From Neoechinorhynchus agilis (taxonomy: Eukaryota; Acanthocephala), in contig JBMGUZ010000050.1 of NCBI GenBank assembly GCA_051530055.1, forward strand, positions 1 through 20,239: DNA of 20,239 nt. The letters run 5' to 3'. The notes beneath the pieces are model-generated. The model saw nothing but the letters and a program-made list of their open reading frames with translations, was not told the origin of the DNA and made no database searches. The position numbers and the translations under genes are program-made. Numbering within the stretch: position 1 is the stretch's first letter; every line of letters begins with the position of its first letter. Shown here in pieces: positions 7,903 through 18,075 of this stretch.

Positions 7903-8084
7903 GCATAAACATTAGATTTTTTCGAGAACGGGCAGAGCTGTATTGGAATTTAAGTGGAGCAGGAAAATATAAAGGACATAAAAAATCCCGAATCGTACAA
8001 GACTTAAGGATTAATCCCAAATACTTGGCTTCTACCGAGATCGTTGATAAATTGATTTTGCCTCTCTTCCGCTCTGAGAAGTGA
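7890..8084 (+). other. Coding-like open frame after PTRHD1, no start codon
   Basis: Open from 7890 to TGA at 8082-8084, in a different frame from PTRHD1, overlapping its last 13 bases. It reads FFRERAELYWNLSGAGKYKG then HKKSRIVQDLRINPKYL and ends LPLFRSEK. The composition (Trp, Tyr, charged residues, few AT-driven residues) looks like a real terminal exon, but there is no ATG and no convincing donor exon upstream. It may be the last exon of a gene interleaved with PTRHD1 or debris of an element. I do not recognise it. Confidence 0.35.
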
Positions 8085-8617
8085 AACAAAACACTAGTCC
8101 TTAAACGGTAAAGTTGCCTGATATCTTCGAATTATTGGCAGACCTTTAATGGTTGAGTTTTTGGTGATTTTACAAAGATTCCCTTTCGTATTTGAATTAA
8201 GTGGTTACTCAGATAAATTTCTAACAACGTCAATCTTTTCTGTCACCTATTTTTAATCCTTTGTGCTAAGTAATCCAACTGTCCCTTGCCTAAGACTAAT
8301 GGACGACTGAGCATTTTTAGCCTATTGTCGTTTTTATGATTAACATTAGCTGAGAAGTGCATCTTGTTTATTAGTTAACCTTTAAGAACATTAACTGAAA
8401 CTTTCTAGAAAAGCTTAAAAGTCTTCAACATTTTTTGCGAGGACTATCGCTCCAATTGGAAGACATCGATCGCTTAACCTTGTGATGGATTTTCATTTGC
8501 GCTACGCGAGAACGTCTCAAAGTTGCATCCCTCATCCTTCCACAAAATAAACTATATTTTTTGTTTCATGTCACTTGATGATATTTCTTTATTTAGCCGA
8601 AAACTCAGTATCATACA
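8085..8617. other. Spacer, no gene recognised
   Basis: AT-rich, with scattered short frames only. Nothing here matches the LINEs, and neither strand shows a family I know. Confidence 0.4.
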
Positions 8618-10480
8618 CATACCACGGCGTCCCGGTGGTTCCACGGTCGTTCCGCAATGGCAGCGATGGGATGTTCACATCGGTACCCGAAGTCTCAGGG
8701 ACACTGCAATCTTTACTGTCTCCTCGGATGGAAGGGTACCCACAGAAACGATTAGGATAGCGTTGAGCTAAGCACGCGATTCTCTTGTAGAGACTGTCGC
8801 TAATCGAGTTCGGTTCACCAGGTCACGAAATTCTGACATTGAAGAGTTATGAATTCTCGTTACCAGGGGTGAGTTCCAAACTGATTGTTTGCAACCATTG
8901 ACGGGTACCTGCTCCCTGTATAAATCTCTACACCAAAGATAAAGCGCATCCACGGAATATTCATCCAAAGTGTAATTCTCGCCAAAAACGGATTTAACTA
9001 CTTTGCGGCTTGCTTCATACGATCCCAAATAAGCTAGCAGAGAAATATCGGGTGCTCTTCGGATACCCAAGCTGCCGGACGACACAGGCAAGGAGGCTTG
9101 ACGCCTGGCCCCGCCCGACAGCTCAGTATTTAAAATTTTCTCGAGAGAGGCCTTCATCGTCGTGTCTAATTTTGCCAGCTTGTCCCTATGTTTAAAAAAA
9201 GATGCAGTGCGCAGCTTATACCGCAGTTTTTTTGAATGAAGAGGGTGTTTTTTATGAGGAACAGAGTCTCATGTGAAGATAATTCATCAACTCGTTCGAA
9301 CAGTACCGAAAGTTTCGGTTGAAGATTGACAATCATTGTTTCAACATTAGAACCAAAATACAGCCGCCTAGAAGACTCAACAGGTCTAGAGTGATCAATT
9401 CTATCATGCGGGCCAGGTTCTGAAAACCTTTATGGATAGTTTGCCTGCACGCCTCATCTTCCATATTCATCACTAAAATATCACATTTCGCAGCATTCAA
9501 TTTAATGAAAATTTTTAGCCGTCTCCTTCACGAATGTCTCCCAATTGCGCAGTACAACAGAGGGGTTACCTCCGAGCGTGGCATTGTCCAGGTAGCAGCC
9601 GTTAAAACTGGATTGGAGAGAGTGCGTGACTGGATTGACTGCGAGTGAGAAGGTCAATGGGCCCAGAGGATCCCGATGTTGAACTCATCTTTTTGACCAC
9701 AAAACGTGGTTATTGAACAACAAGGGAGTTGGCGTCCCATAAGCATTAACGAAATAGGGAAATGCTTCTGGTGCGTGATCTCTGACTATTTCGAGCAAAT
9801 CTACTCGGTGAACTGTATTGAAAGCGTTTAAAAAAATTACATTTCAAGATCACAAACGGCTTTGAGTTTTCGGTGCTGAACGTGTGGAGTAAATGAACTA
9901 TCGCTCCTGGTCCACAAGGTGAACAGCAGCTCAACTCAGTCGAACGAAGTCTCGTTCCTACTTTTTCCGCGATCCTTTTATTTACAATTTTTGCTGTTGA
10001 GCGGCGCAGAGTTGTTAGAATTGCAATGGTGCGAATCAAACAATCCCTTTTCGTGAGTGCACATAGCGATGTTCCCAAAAATAGTCCAATTGCTTTCAGA
10101 ATCAATTCTCCCATTGCAAATTGGTACGTGCCAATGCATCTTAAAGGGACTGAGCAGCGCTACCTACTGAAAAAGAAGTCACATGCTTGAGATGTTGGTG
10201 GTGGAGTCCGTCTAGCTCGTGAGTTGATCCGTTATCAAATCAGGAGATTACCGTCTTCAATTCTGATTTCGATGATAAAATATAAGGGATCTTAACAATA
10301 GAGGAGGATTCCACGAATTACAGCTGATCGCCGTCACTGGGAGGCTTGGAACGAAGAATTCGTAAAGTTTCTTCGTTATCTTTGGTTAGACTGTCCATTG
10401 ATGATAAAAGGCGATCTGCTCTTCGGACATCTCCCCGTCTACTAACTTCGAAGAAACGCGCTCAGCAAGCCGCGGATTTT
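8618..10480 (-). mobile_element. Sister RLE LINE on minus strand, copy A, decayed
   Basis: Read from high to low coordinates it has a linker (AERVSSKL near 10450), the RT entry (AAQSL...DALA near 10150), RT motif 2 and the CCSPCGPGAIVHLL block (9900-10080), motif A, motif C, the thumb (QASLPVSSGSLGIR near 9090), and the start of the endonuclease region (SVGTLPSEE near 8740), where it stops. It is clearly related to copy 1 but from another subfamily, with many frame breaks. The catalytic YLDD box has become YLDN (near 9590), so even a restored frame would lack the second metal-binding Asp. The 3' end of the element is missing at 8618. Confidence 0.82.
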
Positions 10481-10832
10481 ACTTTCATTGATGGTCAGCC
10501 TTCTGGACACACTCCGTACGTAGTTCGCATGCTGCCGAAAGGCATTAAGATTTTAATCAAAAGAAATTATTCGCTACCCGTGAATGCCTTCAAACGCTAA
10601 TTTATTGAATTTAATCGTTGAAACGATTCCAAGCTGAAACATCGAGCATTACTCGGTACATCTTTTCTAGGTGTGAATAATGAATAAAACCTGTCGTGTG
10701 TTTGTCCGAGCATTCAATTAATTCCCAGTAACTCAAAATTTACTGATGATTGGAAACAAGACGAAAGGAAAGAAATCTGATAATTTCCTTGTGATAGCCG
10801 AGGACCGGAATTTTCGAGATGGTTATCCCTTT
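9535..10832. repeat. Segmental duplication D2, copy A (partner 15393-16690)
   Basis: 1,298 bases match 15393-16690, also exactly 1,298 bases, at about 97-98% by eye with no net indel and in the same orientation. It covers the 5' two thirds of LINE copy A plus about 350 bases of its right flank. Copy A continues as LINE beyond the left edge, whereas copy B changes there to another LINE piece, so A is the more ancestral arrangement. Confidence 0.92.
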
Positions 10833-11299
10833 TGTGCAATTTTTCGACTTTTGTGACGCTTCTCGCGACGAAAATCCGACATTTTCAACGAATTAATAGT
10901 TTTTGTGTTATAATTGTTTAGTTGTTTTGGCTTTTTGCATTACCTTCTTAAATTTATATAAAATTCATAGCTCGATTGTCGAAAACTGCGATTGTACCCA
11001 AAATTGTGTATCTCTTTAATTGAATCGCTTGATAATTCATTTTTTTAGGCAAAATGGACTTTAGTGGCTTGGTGCAATGCTCGTGCGCGGTTTAAACGGT
11101 TTTTGATAAAGTTGATCTCGACCCGTCATGAGTTTTTTGATAAACAAAAATATACAATAAATGTTTGTTGTTTGCCTTCAAAACTCCAAACAATAAGAAA
11201 AACATATTTGTACGGAAAATGTTTGTAGTGTTAAACGAATGTGATTTAAGAATATCCTGCACCCATCCTAAACTCCGACAGATTGATCGATAACGCCTA
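10833..11299. other. Spacer upstream of the tetraspan gene
   Basis: No gene is certain. A good acceptor-like ATTTTTTTAG ends at 11048 and is followed by two possible short terminal reading frames: one from the ATG at 11053 (DFSGLVQCSCAV, stop near 11094) and another open to about 11230. Neither has an upstream exon I can support. No TATA box is evident before 11300. Confidence 0.3.
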
Positions 11300-12219
11300 A
11301 TGAATCCTACAAAGTTCAAAGCATTGAGTATCGCAACTGCGATTTTGTTCTTTGCAAGTTCAATCTTAAGTTGGGCCTCACTGTGCAGCAATCATCCATG
11401 GTCACGAGTTCCGGATGCGAAAATCACCATCAGAATCTCCGGACATTCATCCATGTCTCCGATTTATTTCCTTCTCATTGAAGGTGAGTTTCCTTCTTGT
11501 TTCTTTTATAAAATCGCTTTCGTTAGGAGGACTAATGCGCACATTGCTGCTTATGAGCGCAGGAATCGAAACTGCGGCTTTTCTCATGGCCGTGTCTCAT
11601 TTTCTATGCCAAGGACGAGTTCGCATATTGTGGCTGCAACTTTCCTCTGTTTTTGGACAAATCTCTTGTAAGTGTCGCCTACTATTGTAAATATTCTTGA
11701 TATTCGTCTTTAGTGACCTGTCAACAAGTGGGAATCGGGTTGTTTGCTTTCTACATCAAAGAGAAGGGTCATCGATTTTGCTACCCATTTTATTTGGCGA
11801 TTGCAAGCTGCCTTTTCTCGATCTTAGCCTTTGTAGTCTCCCAAACAGTGACGTATATTCTCGGCACGAATATTCTCAGATTGTTTGACGATGGATTTAC
11901 TGAGATACGGCCAAAGTATCTGCAGCGCAGCGGGTAAGAAATGATCAATTTCTATTAAGTATAATTCAATTATTTAAATTTAAGTGCTTTAAAAGCGAAT
12001 CCTGTAGTTAATCCATTCGCCAAGGTGGAGAAATCATCAGAAGAGTTTTCTGAGACGCATGTTCCTCCACTGAAATATTTCTCAGATGAAGAAGCCTTTC
12101 AACTTAATCAATTAGACAACCACTCTGGCTCAATAAAAACGGATTCCCTTCATTCGGAGAGGTCTATGGATACGCCACGATCAGACATAGGCGATCCACT
12201 TCTATATGATCGAATGTAG
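11300..12219 (+). CDS. Four-exon tetraspan membrane protein with Ser-rich cytosolic tail, 259 aa
   Basis: Exons 11300-11483, 11527-11667, 11714-11933 and 11985-12219; introns 43, 46, 50-51 bases with donors GTGAGT, GTAAGT, GTAAGA and AG acceptors; every phase fits and the total is 260 codons with stop. In-frame TAA lies just before the ATG. Hydrophobic segments fall at about residues 7-29, 64-88, 95-123 and 132-158, giving four membrane helices; loop 1 has SWASLC...W but no second Cys, so it is not a plain claudin. The last exon makes a roughly 75-residue hydrophilic tail (NPFAK, FSDEEAFQL, several SxxE/SP-like sites, end LLYDRM). That tail exon and the intron before it are duplicated at 3331-3616. 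Stopping in the unspliced intron would end the protein at SG, residue 182. AATAAA follows at 12284. Family unknown. Confidence 0.72.
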
Positions 12220-13363
12220 CTTCGGGGAAAGTGTTCAGCCTTTCATTAGCTCCAAATTAACCAAAATTAATTATTATTTACTTAATAAATCGGTTAACCT
12301 TTATGACAGGTGAGCTCAGTCGTGATTTTAAGAAAATGTCGAAATTCGATGGTTTTGCCGAAATTCCAAATTACGTCACAATGTGTTCAAATCGCCTACA
12401 ATCGACGCTGCGGACGCAGATAATTTGAACACCACTCATCGATCACGTTCAACCTGAGAAGACCAACGCTGCCGGGCTCCCACGCGTCTCTACTGGTTTG
12501 TGTCCGGTTTGCGGTAGGTCTTTTAAATTAACCAATCTGGGGGTTTTGTTTGTCCATGGTCCCCGGGATCTCCACTGTTGTGTCTCTGGTTCTCCACCAC
12601 AATTAACCGAACCTTTCGTGAGTGAGACCCCTCAGATCACCACTGATTCTATTTCGATACCTGATATCGTGCGGTTTCTGCCCAGGAACGTCCTGAAACG
12701 GATCCTTAAAGGCGCGCGATATCTGGTCGCCAAAGCGTTTACGGGATTGGTCAACGATTGCCTTCAAACGAACTGTGGGCCATCATGGACACGGCTCTTC
12801 GCTTTCCCGTGCTTAGTCCTCTGCACCAGCGGTGATTCTGGGGTGTCTTTGACATCAACAATCAAGGAAAGGTTAGCCTCCTTTGAACAAATATTTAACG
12901 ATTTTGAAAGGAATCTCCACGAGGTTCGTAAGGGACGCACGAAGGAAGAGTTTCGCTACCGTTTTTCAAAGCGATCACTGACTGAACGTGTCTCCTGGAA
13001 GCTTGCGGACGGAGATGTTCGGGGGGAGGGCTGTTCGGTTATTGTCATCCTCCGACAGTTTCGCAAAAGGAGACAGCGATACGCTACAAATACTCCGGTC
13101 GAAGCACCCATGTAGTAGCGGAAATTTTGAAATTTCATCTCCTCCCATACAAGACAAGACGCCCACTCAAATTTCAGAGATAAAAAAGGACATCTCAACT
13201 TTTGCAAATTGTTCGGGTCACGGGCTTGACGGACTAAGGCCTCAGCACCTAAATTACATGATGTCCTTTACAGCTGGTGAAGCAGCTCTCTCTAGGAAGT
13301 GCGCTTTCTCGAATAGTCGACCGCCTGACTGGAGAGGACCTGAACCCCGTTGCAAAGGACCTA
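11934..13363. repeat. Segmental duplication D1, copy 2 (partner 3331-4755)
   Basis: It begins at the GT of the third intron of the tetraspan gene and ends inside the LINE at ACCTA, where an unrelated LTR-element fossil begins. It carries the same 2-base loss in the CT run (near 13285) as copy 1, and in addition an extra 5-base net gain after a G run near 13022. Confidence 0.92.
12293..13363 (+). mobile_element. RLE LINE copy 2, 5' part only
   Basis: The zinc finger (CPVCGRSF at 12501), linker and RT entry (LDGLRPQHL near 13228) match copy 1 at about 98%. It ends abruptly just before RT motif 2. Frame is lost after the G run near 13022 and again at the CT run shared with copy 1. The RT and endonuclease are absent here; a matching 3' part reappears at 16690-17705 after 3.3 kb of foreign sequence. 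Confidence 0.85.
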
Positions 13364-14150
13364 CTTATTCATAAATGATCTTCCCAAAATTATATCGGTG
13401 CATACATTTTTAAGCGCATACAGTTCGGCATTTTCATAGATAATCCCTTTGTATTTAATGTTGGAACGGGTTATTCCGGTCGTGCTCCGTTCTATATCGC
13501 CAGAAGCTAATCTTACCGGCATTTGTCTGTATATCATTTTGAGGTTTAGTTGCTTTATGAGCTGATCATCGATGAAGCTCTGAGAACTTCCAGTATCGAA
13601 CAGAACAGAAAAATTGTCTTTGTTATTTATTGTGATTGTTTGCGAAGTTCGACGATAATCATTTTCAATTGCTAGTAACGAGATAAGCGGCTATCTTTGA
13701 CATGGACCTGCATACTCCTGAGTAATGGCCAATCTTCTGGCATTTGTTACATTTGGAATCTTTTGCAGGGCATATTGATCTGGCATGGCGTCTATTCCCA
13801 CAGAAAAAACACGCTTGTTTGTTTTAATTGGCTGCTAGACATTCAGGAACTTTGGTTCGATGGTTGTTAAGTGATTCCGTAATTTCGTTTTGAATACGGT
13901 TGCAATGGTTGGTTTCATTTTTTTCGATGTAATTGTATTGATTGGTATTGAAATAGCGGCAATCGGCTTCAGCTTGTTCTATAATATATGCCTGCTGAAT
14001 CGTTTCCTCTAAGGATATAATCGCTATTTCGGGCAGCTTTTGTCTCATTTTGTCGGAGCATAGCCCAGCAATTAATGACTCCCTTATTGCTTATGTCCTT
14101 AAAGATGTTCATCAGAGCATTTCGGTATTGTTCGGATGATGTACTACACA
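13364..14150 (-). mobile_element. LTR-retrotransposon gag/protease fossil
   Basis: A minus-strand relic of a Ty3/gypsy-like LTR element. Parts in order are a Gag C-terminal region (about 14150-13830), a CCHC zinc-knuckle region (about 13810-13720) and a retroviral-type aspartic protease with the DTGSS active-site motif (about 13610-13400). No RT, integrase or LTR is present, so it is a truncated internal piece. It is broken, with a few interruptions, and is not functional. It fills the gap between two parts of a duplicated LINE, so it was joined there after or during that duplication. Confidence 0.75.
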
Positions 14151-14154
14151 AATA

Positions 14155-14766
14155 TGAACCGAATTGGATCTACAACAAACTAAAAGTGTGTACCCGAGGA
14201 GGTCATTAAGAAATGTATGAGGGAGGCTCGATATGTTCCTCTGGTGAGAACATTCAATCAGGAGGAAAAGAAGCAATTTATCGGGACACCATTCATCAAT
14301 GATAGTTGGAATGCAAAAATAGACACCCTGATCAAACGAATCGATGGGGACAAAGTGTTCACTATGTATAGTAGGAAGGGCAGAACTCTCCAAGGAATTC
14401 TCGGACCGAAGAATGAGGATGTTCCTGCTGGATGTGTCTATAGATTCCATATTCGAATTGCAGTCTGTCATATGTGGGACAAACGAACAATCTATAAACT
14501 GAAGGACTGATGAGCGCAGAAGAGCAGCTATCAAAAAGTTGGATGTGAACTCGGCGATAGCTTCCCACATCAATGGTAGTGGGCATGAAATCAGTTTTGA
14601 TGGCGTCGAGGTTCTGGCGAGGAGTGTCGTAAGACGCGACAGAGTGACTATGGAAGCCATCATTATCACGCAAACGGATACTTTTGTTGGTAACAAAGCT
14701 GACTACAAACTCAGTCTGCGAGTCGCACCGGATAAACTATTTGACCATGCTTCTTTTAAATTGTAG
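14155..14766 (+). mobile_element. Penelope-like element 3' fragment: RT tail and GIY-YIG endonuclease
   Basis: The first frame (14217-14510) matches the end of a Penelope RT: PFINDSWNAKIDTLIKRI, then SRKGRTLQGILGPKNEDVPA and CVYRFH, equal to the family's GxxxxLRxxLxxxKDxxP...GVYxI. The GIY-YIG signature follows, with YVGQTNNL visible in another frame at about 14469. The last frame (14539-14766) has DVNSAIASHINGSGHEISFD and EAIII, the conserved C-terminal half of this nuclease in Penelope-like elements. The nuclease is spread over three frames, so it is dead. RT motifs A-C are missing, as are terminal repeats. Penelope-like elements are also the usual carriers of hammerhead ribozymes, of which this window has relics. 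Confidence 0.75.
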
Positions 14767-14857
14767 ATTGACTCAAGAAAGCCAACCAAAAGGCCGAAAA
14801 TTTTCAAGATAAATCTATTTTTTGAATCAAACATCGCTGATTGAAACTGAAGTTAAT

Positions 14858-15392
14858 CAACAATCGCCTCGGCGTCAGAAGGTGCGCAGCAGCCTATCTC
14901 AGTCGGACGAAGCTTCGTGCCCACAATTATCGCAATGCTTCTGTTTAAAATTTTTGCTGCTAAGCGGCGCAGAGTTGTTCCAATTGCGATGAGACGAACC
15001 CCACCATCCTTTTTCGCTAGGACACACAAAGATGCGCCGAAAAATAGCTCGATTGCTTTCAGAATCAATTCTCCCCCAGTAAATTGGCCGACTAAGCGTA
15101 CCAATGCATCTTTGATGGACTGAGCAGCTCCACATACTGATTAAGAAGTCATATCTTTGAAATGTTGGTGCCGGAACCCGTCTAGCTCGTAAGTTGATCC
15201 GTTAGCAAATGAGGAGATTACCATCTTCAATTCTGATTTCGATGATAAAATATAATGGATCTTAACAATGGAATAGGATTCTACGAAATACTGCCGATAG
15301 AACTCACTGGGATGTTTGCAACGAAGAATTCGAAAAATTTCTTCGTCATCTTTGGTTAGACTGTTCATTGATGATAAAGTTGATCTGCTCAG
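14858..15392 (-). mobile_element. Sister RLE LINE piece C, minus strand
   Basis: Reads from about 15390 down: MNSLTKDDEEIFRILRCKHP, ELKMVISSFANGS, ELDGFRHQHFKDM, then GAAQSIKDALVRLVGQ, the FFGASLCVLAKKDGGVRLIA block and GCCAPSDAEAIVD at 14858. It covers linker to RT motif 2 and stops there. It is about 90% like the matching part of copies A and B. One stop stands after KDMTS, but the AAQS...DALVRL junction reads in a single frame, which shows that the frame break at this site in copies 1 and 2 is secondary. Confidence 0.8.
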
Positions 15393-16690
15393 TGTCTCCC
15401 AATTGCGCAGTACAACAGAGGGGTTACCTCCGAGCGTGGCATTGTCCAGGTAGCAGCCGTTAAAACTGGATTGGAGAGAGTGCGTGACTGGATTGACTGC
15501 GAGTGAGAAGGTCAATGGGCCCAGAGGATCCCGATGTTGAACTCATCTTTTTGACCACAAAACGTGGTTATTGAACAACAAGGGAGTTGGCGTCCCATAA
15601 GCATTAACGAAATAGGGAAATGCTTCTGGTGCGTGATCTCTAACTATTTCGAGCAAATCTACTCGGTGAACTGTATTGAAAGCGTTTAAAAAAATTACAT
15701 TTCAAGATCACAAACGGCTTTGAGTTTTCGGTGCTGAACGTGTGGAGTAAATGAACTATCGCTCCTGGTCCACAAGGTGAACAGCAGCTCAACTCAGTCG
15801 AACGAAGTCTCGTTCCTACTTTTTCCGCGATCCTTTTATTTACAATTTTTGCTGTTGAGCGGCGCAGAGTTGTTAGAATTGCAATGGTGCGAATCAAACA
15901 ATCCCTTTTCGTGAGTGCACATAGCGATGTTCCCAAAAATAGTCCAATTGCTTTCAGAATCAATTCTCCCCTTGCAAATTGGTACGTGCCAATGCATCTT
16001 AAAGGGACTGAGCAGCGCCACCTACTGAAAAAGAAGTCATATCCTTGAGATGTTGGGAGTGGAGTCCGTCAAGCTCGTGAGCTGATCCGTTATCAAATGA
16101 GGAGATTACCGTCTTCAATTCTGATTTCGATGATAAAATATAAGGGATCTTAACAATAGAGGAGGATTCCACGAATTACAGCTGATCGCCGTCACTGGGA
16201 GGCTTGGAACGAAGAATTCGAAAAATTTCTTCGTTATCTTTGGTTAGACTCTTCATCGATGATAAAAGGCGATCTGCTCTTCGGACATCTCCCCGTTTAC
16301 TAACTTCGAAGAAACGCGCTCAGCAAGCCGCGGATTTTACTTTCATTGATGGTCAGCCTTCTGGACACACTCCGTACGTAGTTCGCATGCTGCCGAAAGG
16401 CATTAAGATTTTAATCAAAAGAAATTATTCGCTAACCGTAAATGCCTTCAAACGCTAATTTATTGAATTTAATCGTTAAAACGATCCCAAGCTGAAACAT
16501 CGAGCATTACTCCGTACATCTTTTCTAGGTGTGAATAATGAATAAAACCTGTTGTGTGTTTGTCAGTGCATTCAATTAATTCCCAGTAACTCAAAATTTA
16601 CCGATGATTGGAAACAAGTCGAAAGGAAAGAAATCTGATAATTTCCTTGTGATATCCGAGGACCGGAATTTTCGAGATTGTTATCCCTTT
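15393..16690 (-). mobile_element. Sister RLE LINE piece B with flank (D2 copy B)
   Basis: Duplicate of 9535-10832. LINE sequence runs from about 16340 (linker) down to 15393 (just past motif C, again YLDN), followed at the right by about 350 bases of non-LINE flank that also flank copy A. The left edge abuts piece C at TGTCTC with no spacer; the right edge abuts LINE copy 3 with a single shared T. Frame breaks are the same as in A. Confidence 0.88.
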
Positions 16691-17705
16691 GAGGCGTGGC
16701 GACAAGCTTCTTTGCCTGTGTCATCTGGGGATTGGGGATTCGGGCACTAGTGGACCTTGCTTTGCCGGCCTTTCTTGGGTCGTTTGAGGGGAGCCTACCA
16801 GTATTGAAGAAAATTTTGAAGGAAAAGTTCTGTCTTGACCGGGATTTCGTGGTGGCGGTTGAGGAATGGTGCCAGCAGACAGGCGCTAACCATGTTCTCG
16901 TGAATGGCCTCAGACAGTCGATCTGGGACGGACCTATCGTCGCGAGAGCTCACAGCTCTCTTCTTTCAGGTTCTCGCGATGGGGTCGTCCGAGCTAGACT
17001 GTTGGCAGTTTCAACACGAGAATCTGGGGCGTGGTTGGAGGCTGTTCCTCTGGCATCTGTGGGAACTCTTCTTACTGACGAGGTAACGAGGATCGCAGTA
17101 TCCTTAAGACTTGGTCTCCCGATATGCACGCCCCATCGCTGTCGATGTGGGTCTTTGGTTGATGCTTTCGGGCGACACGGTCTCGTCTGCAGAAGGTCAG
17201 CAGGAAGGTTTTCACGCCATTCTGAAATCAATAACGCAATTTCTCGGGCGTTGAGAACGGCGAACTTCCCGAACATCCTGGAACCCGCCCACCTTTGTCG
17301 ACTAGACGGCCGTAGGCCCGATGAAATTTCGGTCTTCCCGTGGCGGGAGGGCAAATGCCTTCTCTGGGACGCCACGTGTGTGGACACCCTCGCAGCCAGC
17401 AACATCCCCTACTCCCTCGAAATCGCTGGTGGAGCAAGGACTCACTATTTTGTCCCCTTTGGGGTAGAGACGTATGGAGCGCTCGGCAGCTCGGCACTCT
17501 CCTCCAGTATGTCTCGAAGAAATTGATAGAGGCAACCGGAGACTCAAGAGCAGGCGTATTCCTTCGACAAAATATCTCGCTGGCAGTACAACGAGGCAAT
17601 GCTGCCAGCGTGATGGCGACGTTCGAGGAAGGACAAAAGCTGGAATTTGGCGGGAGGTGGTGAGTGTGCTTCAAACAGATTGTTTGAATTGTTAAAAATA
17701 TATTA
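16690..17705 (+). mobile_element. RLE LINE copy 3, 3' third, endonuclease largely readable
   Basis: Matches 5721-6746. It starts inside the RT thumb and ends at the same base as copy 1. A long frame (to 17526) carries the thumb (LGIRALVDLALPAFLGSFEG), then an intact zinc knuckle CRCGSLVDAFGRHGLVC at about 17132-17182, RRSAGRFSRHSEINNAI, DGRRPDEISVFPWREGK and LLWDATCVDT. This is the best view in the window of the C-terminal PD-(D/E)XK-like nuclease. A 48-base in-frame deletion near 17434 removes the segment before HYFVPFG, and the frame shifts near 17500; the final KLEFGGRW is in another frame. Identity to copy 1 is about 94% for the first 400 bases and about 98% after that. Confidence 0.85.
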
Positions 17706-17812
17706 CGTTCTTATCGAAAAAAATCTGTCTATTCTAATAAACTTTCTATGTACACTTTACATTGCATACTACACATTTTAAAATATCAGCGTGTTTATAA
17801 TAACGAATCTGA

Positions 17813-18046
17813 ATTTTTAGGGAAGCTCACAAAGGTGGCACATTTCTTGGCCTTTTTAATTATTTTTTTCAAATTTATGGGTTGATAAAATTCGTTGAGG
17901 AAATATGGAAGTCAATTTCTAGTTTTATTATAATCACGATCAATGTTTTTCGTTGTATCAAAGAATTATTGAACCTTTTCCAATCGCAATTCTTTAATAG
18001 TTTTAAAAAGTTCATAATTTCTTTGCATAACCTTCAGAATCTTTAA
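17813..18046 (+). other. Unidentified 77-codon open frame behind an acceptor-like site
   Basis: GAATTTTTAG ends at 17820; from 17822 the frame reads EAHKGGTFLGLFNYFFQIYG, then IKFVEEIWKSISSF, FRCIKELLNLFQ and ends LHNLQNL-TAA at 18046. A run this long without stop codons is unlikely by chance in such AT-rich DNA. It has no ATG and would be a terminal exon with amphipathic or membrane-like helices. No upstream exon is visible between the LINE end at 17705 and this site, so an insertion may have cut the gene. I do not recognise a family. Confidence 0.35.
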
Positions 18047-18075
18047 GCAGAAATCATTTACACCACCGCTCTGGA

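Noticed and set aside
10346-10600. 84-codon plus frame (also at 16204-16458)
   Set aside because: It lies opposite the linker region of the minus-strand LINE and is duplicated only because the LINE piece is.
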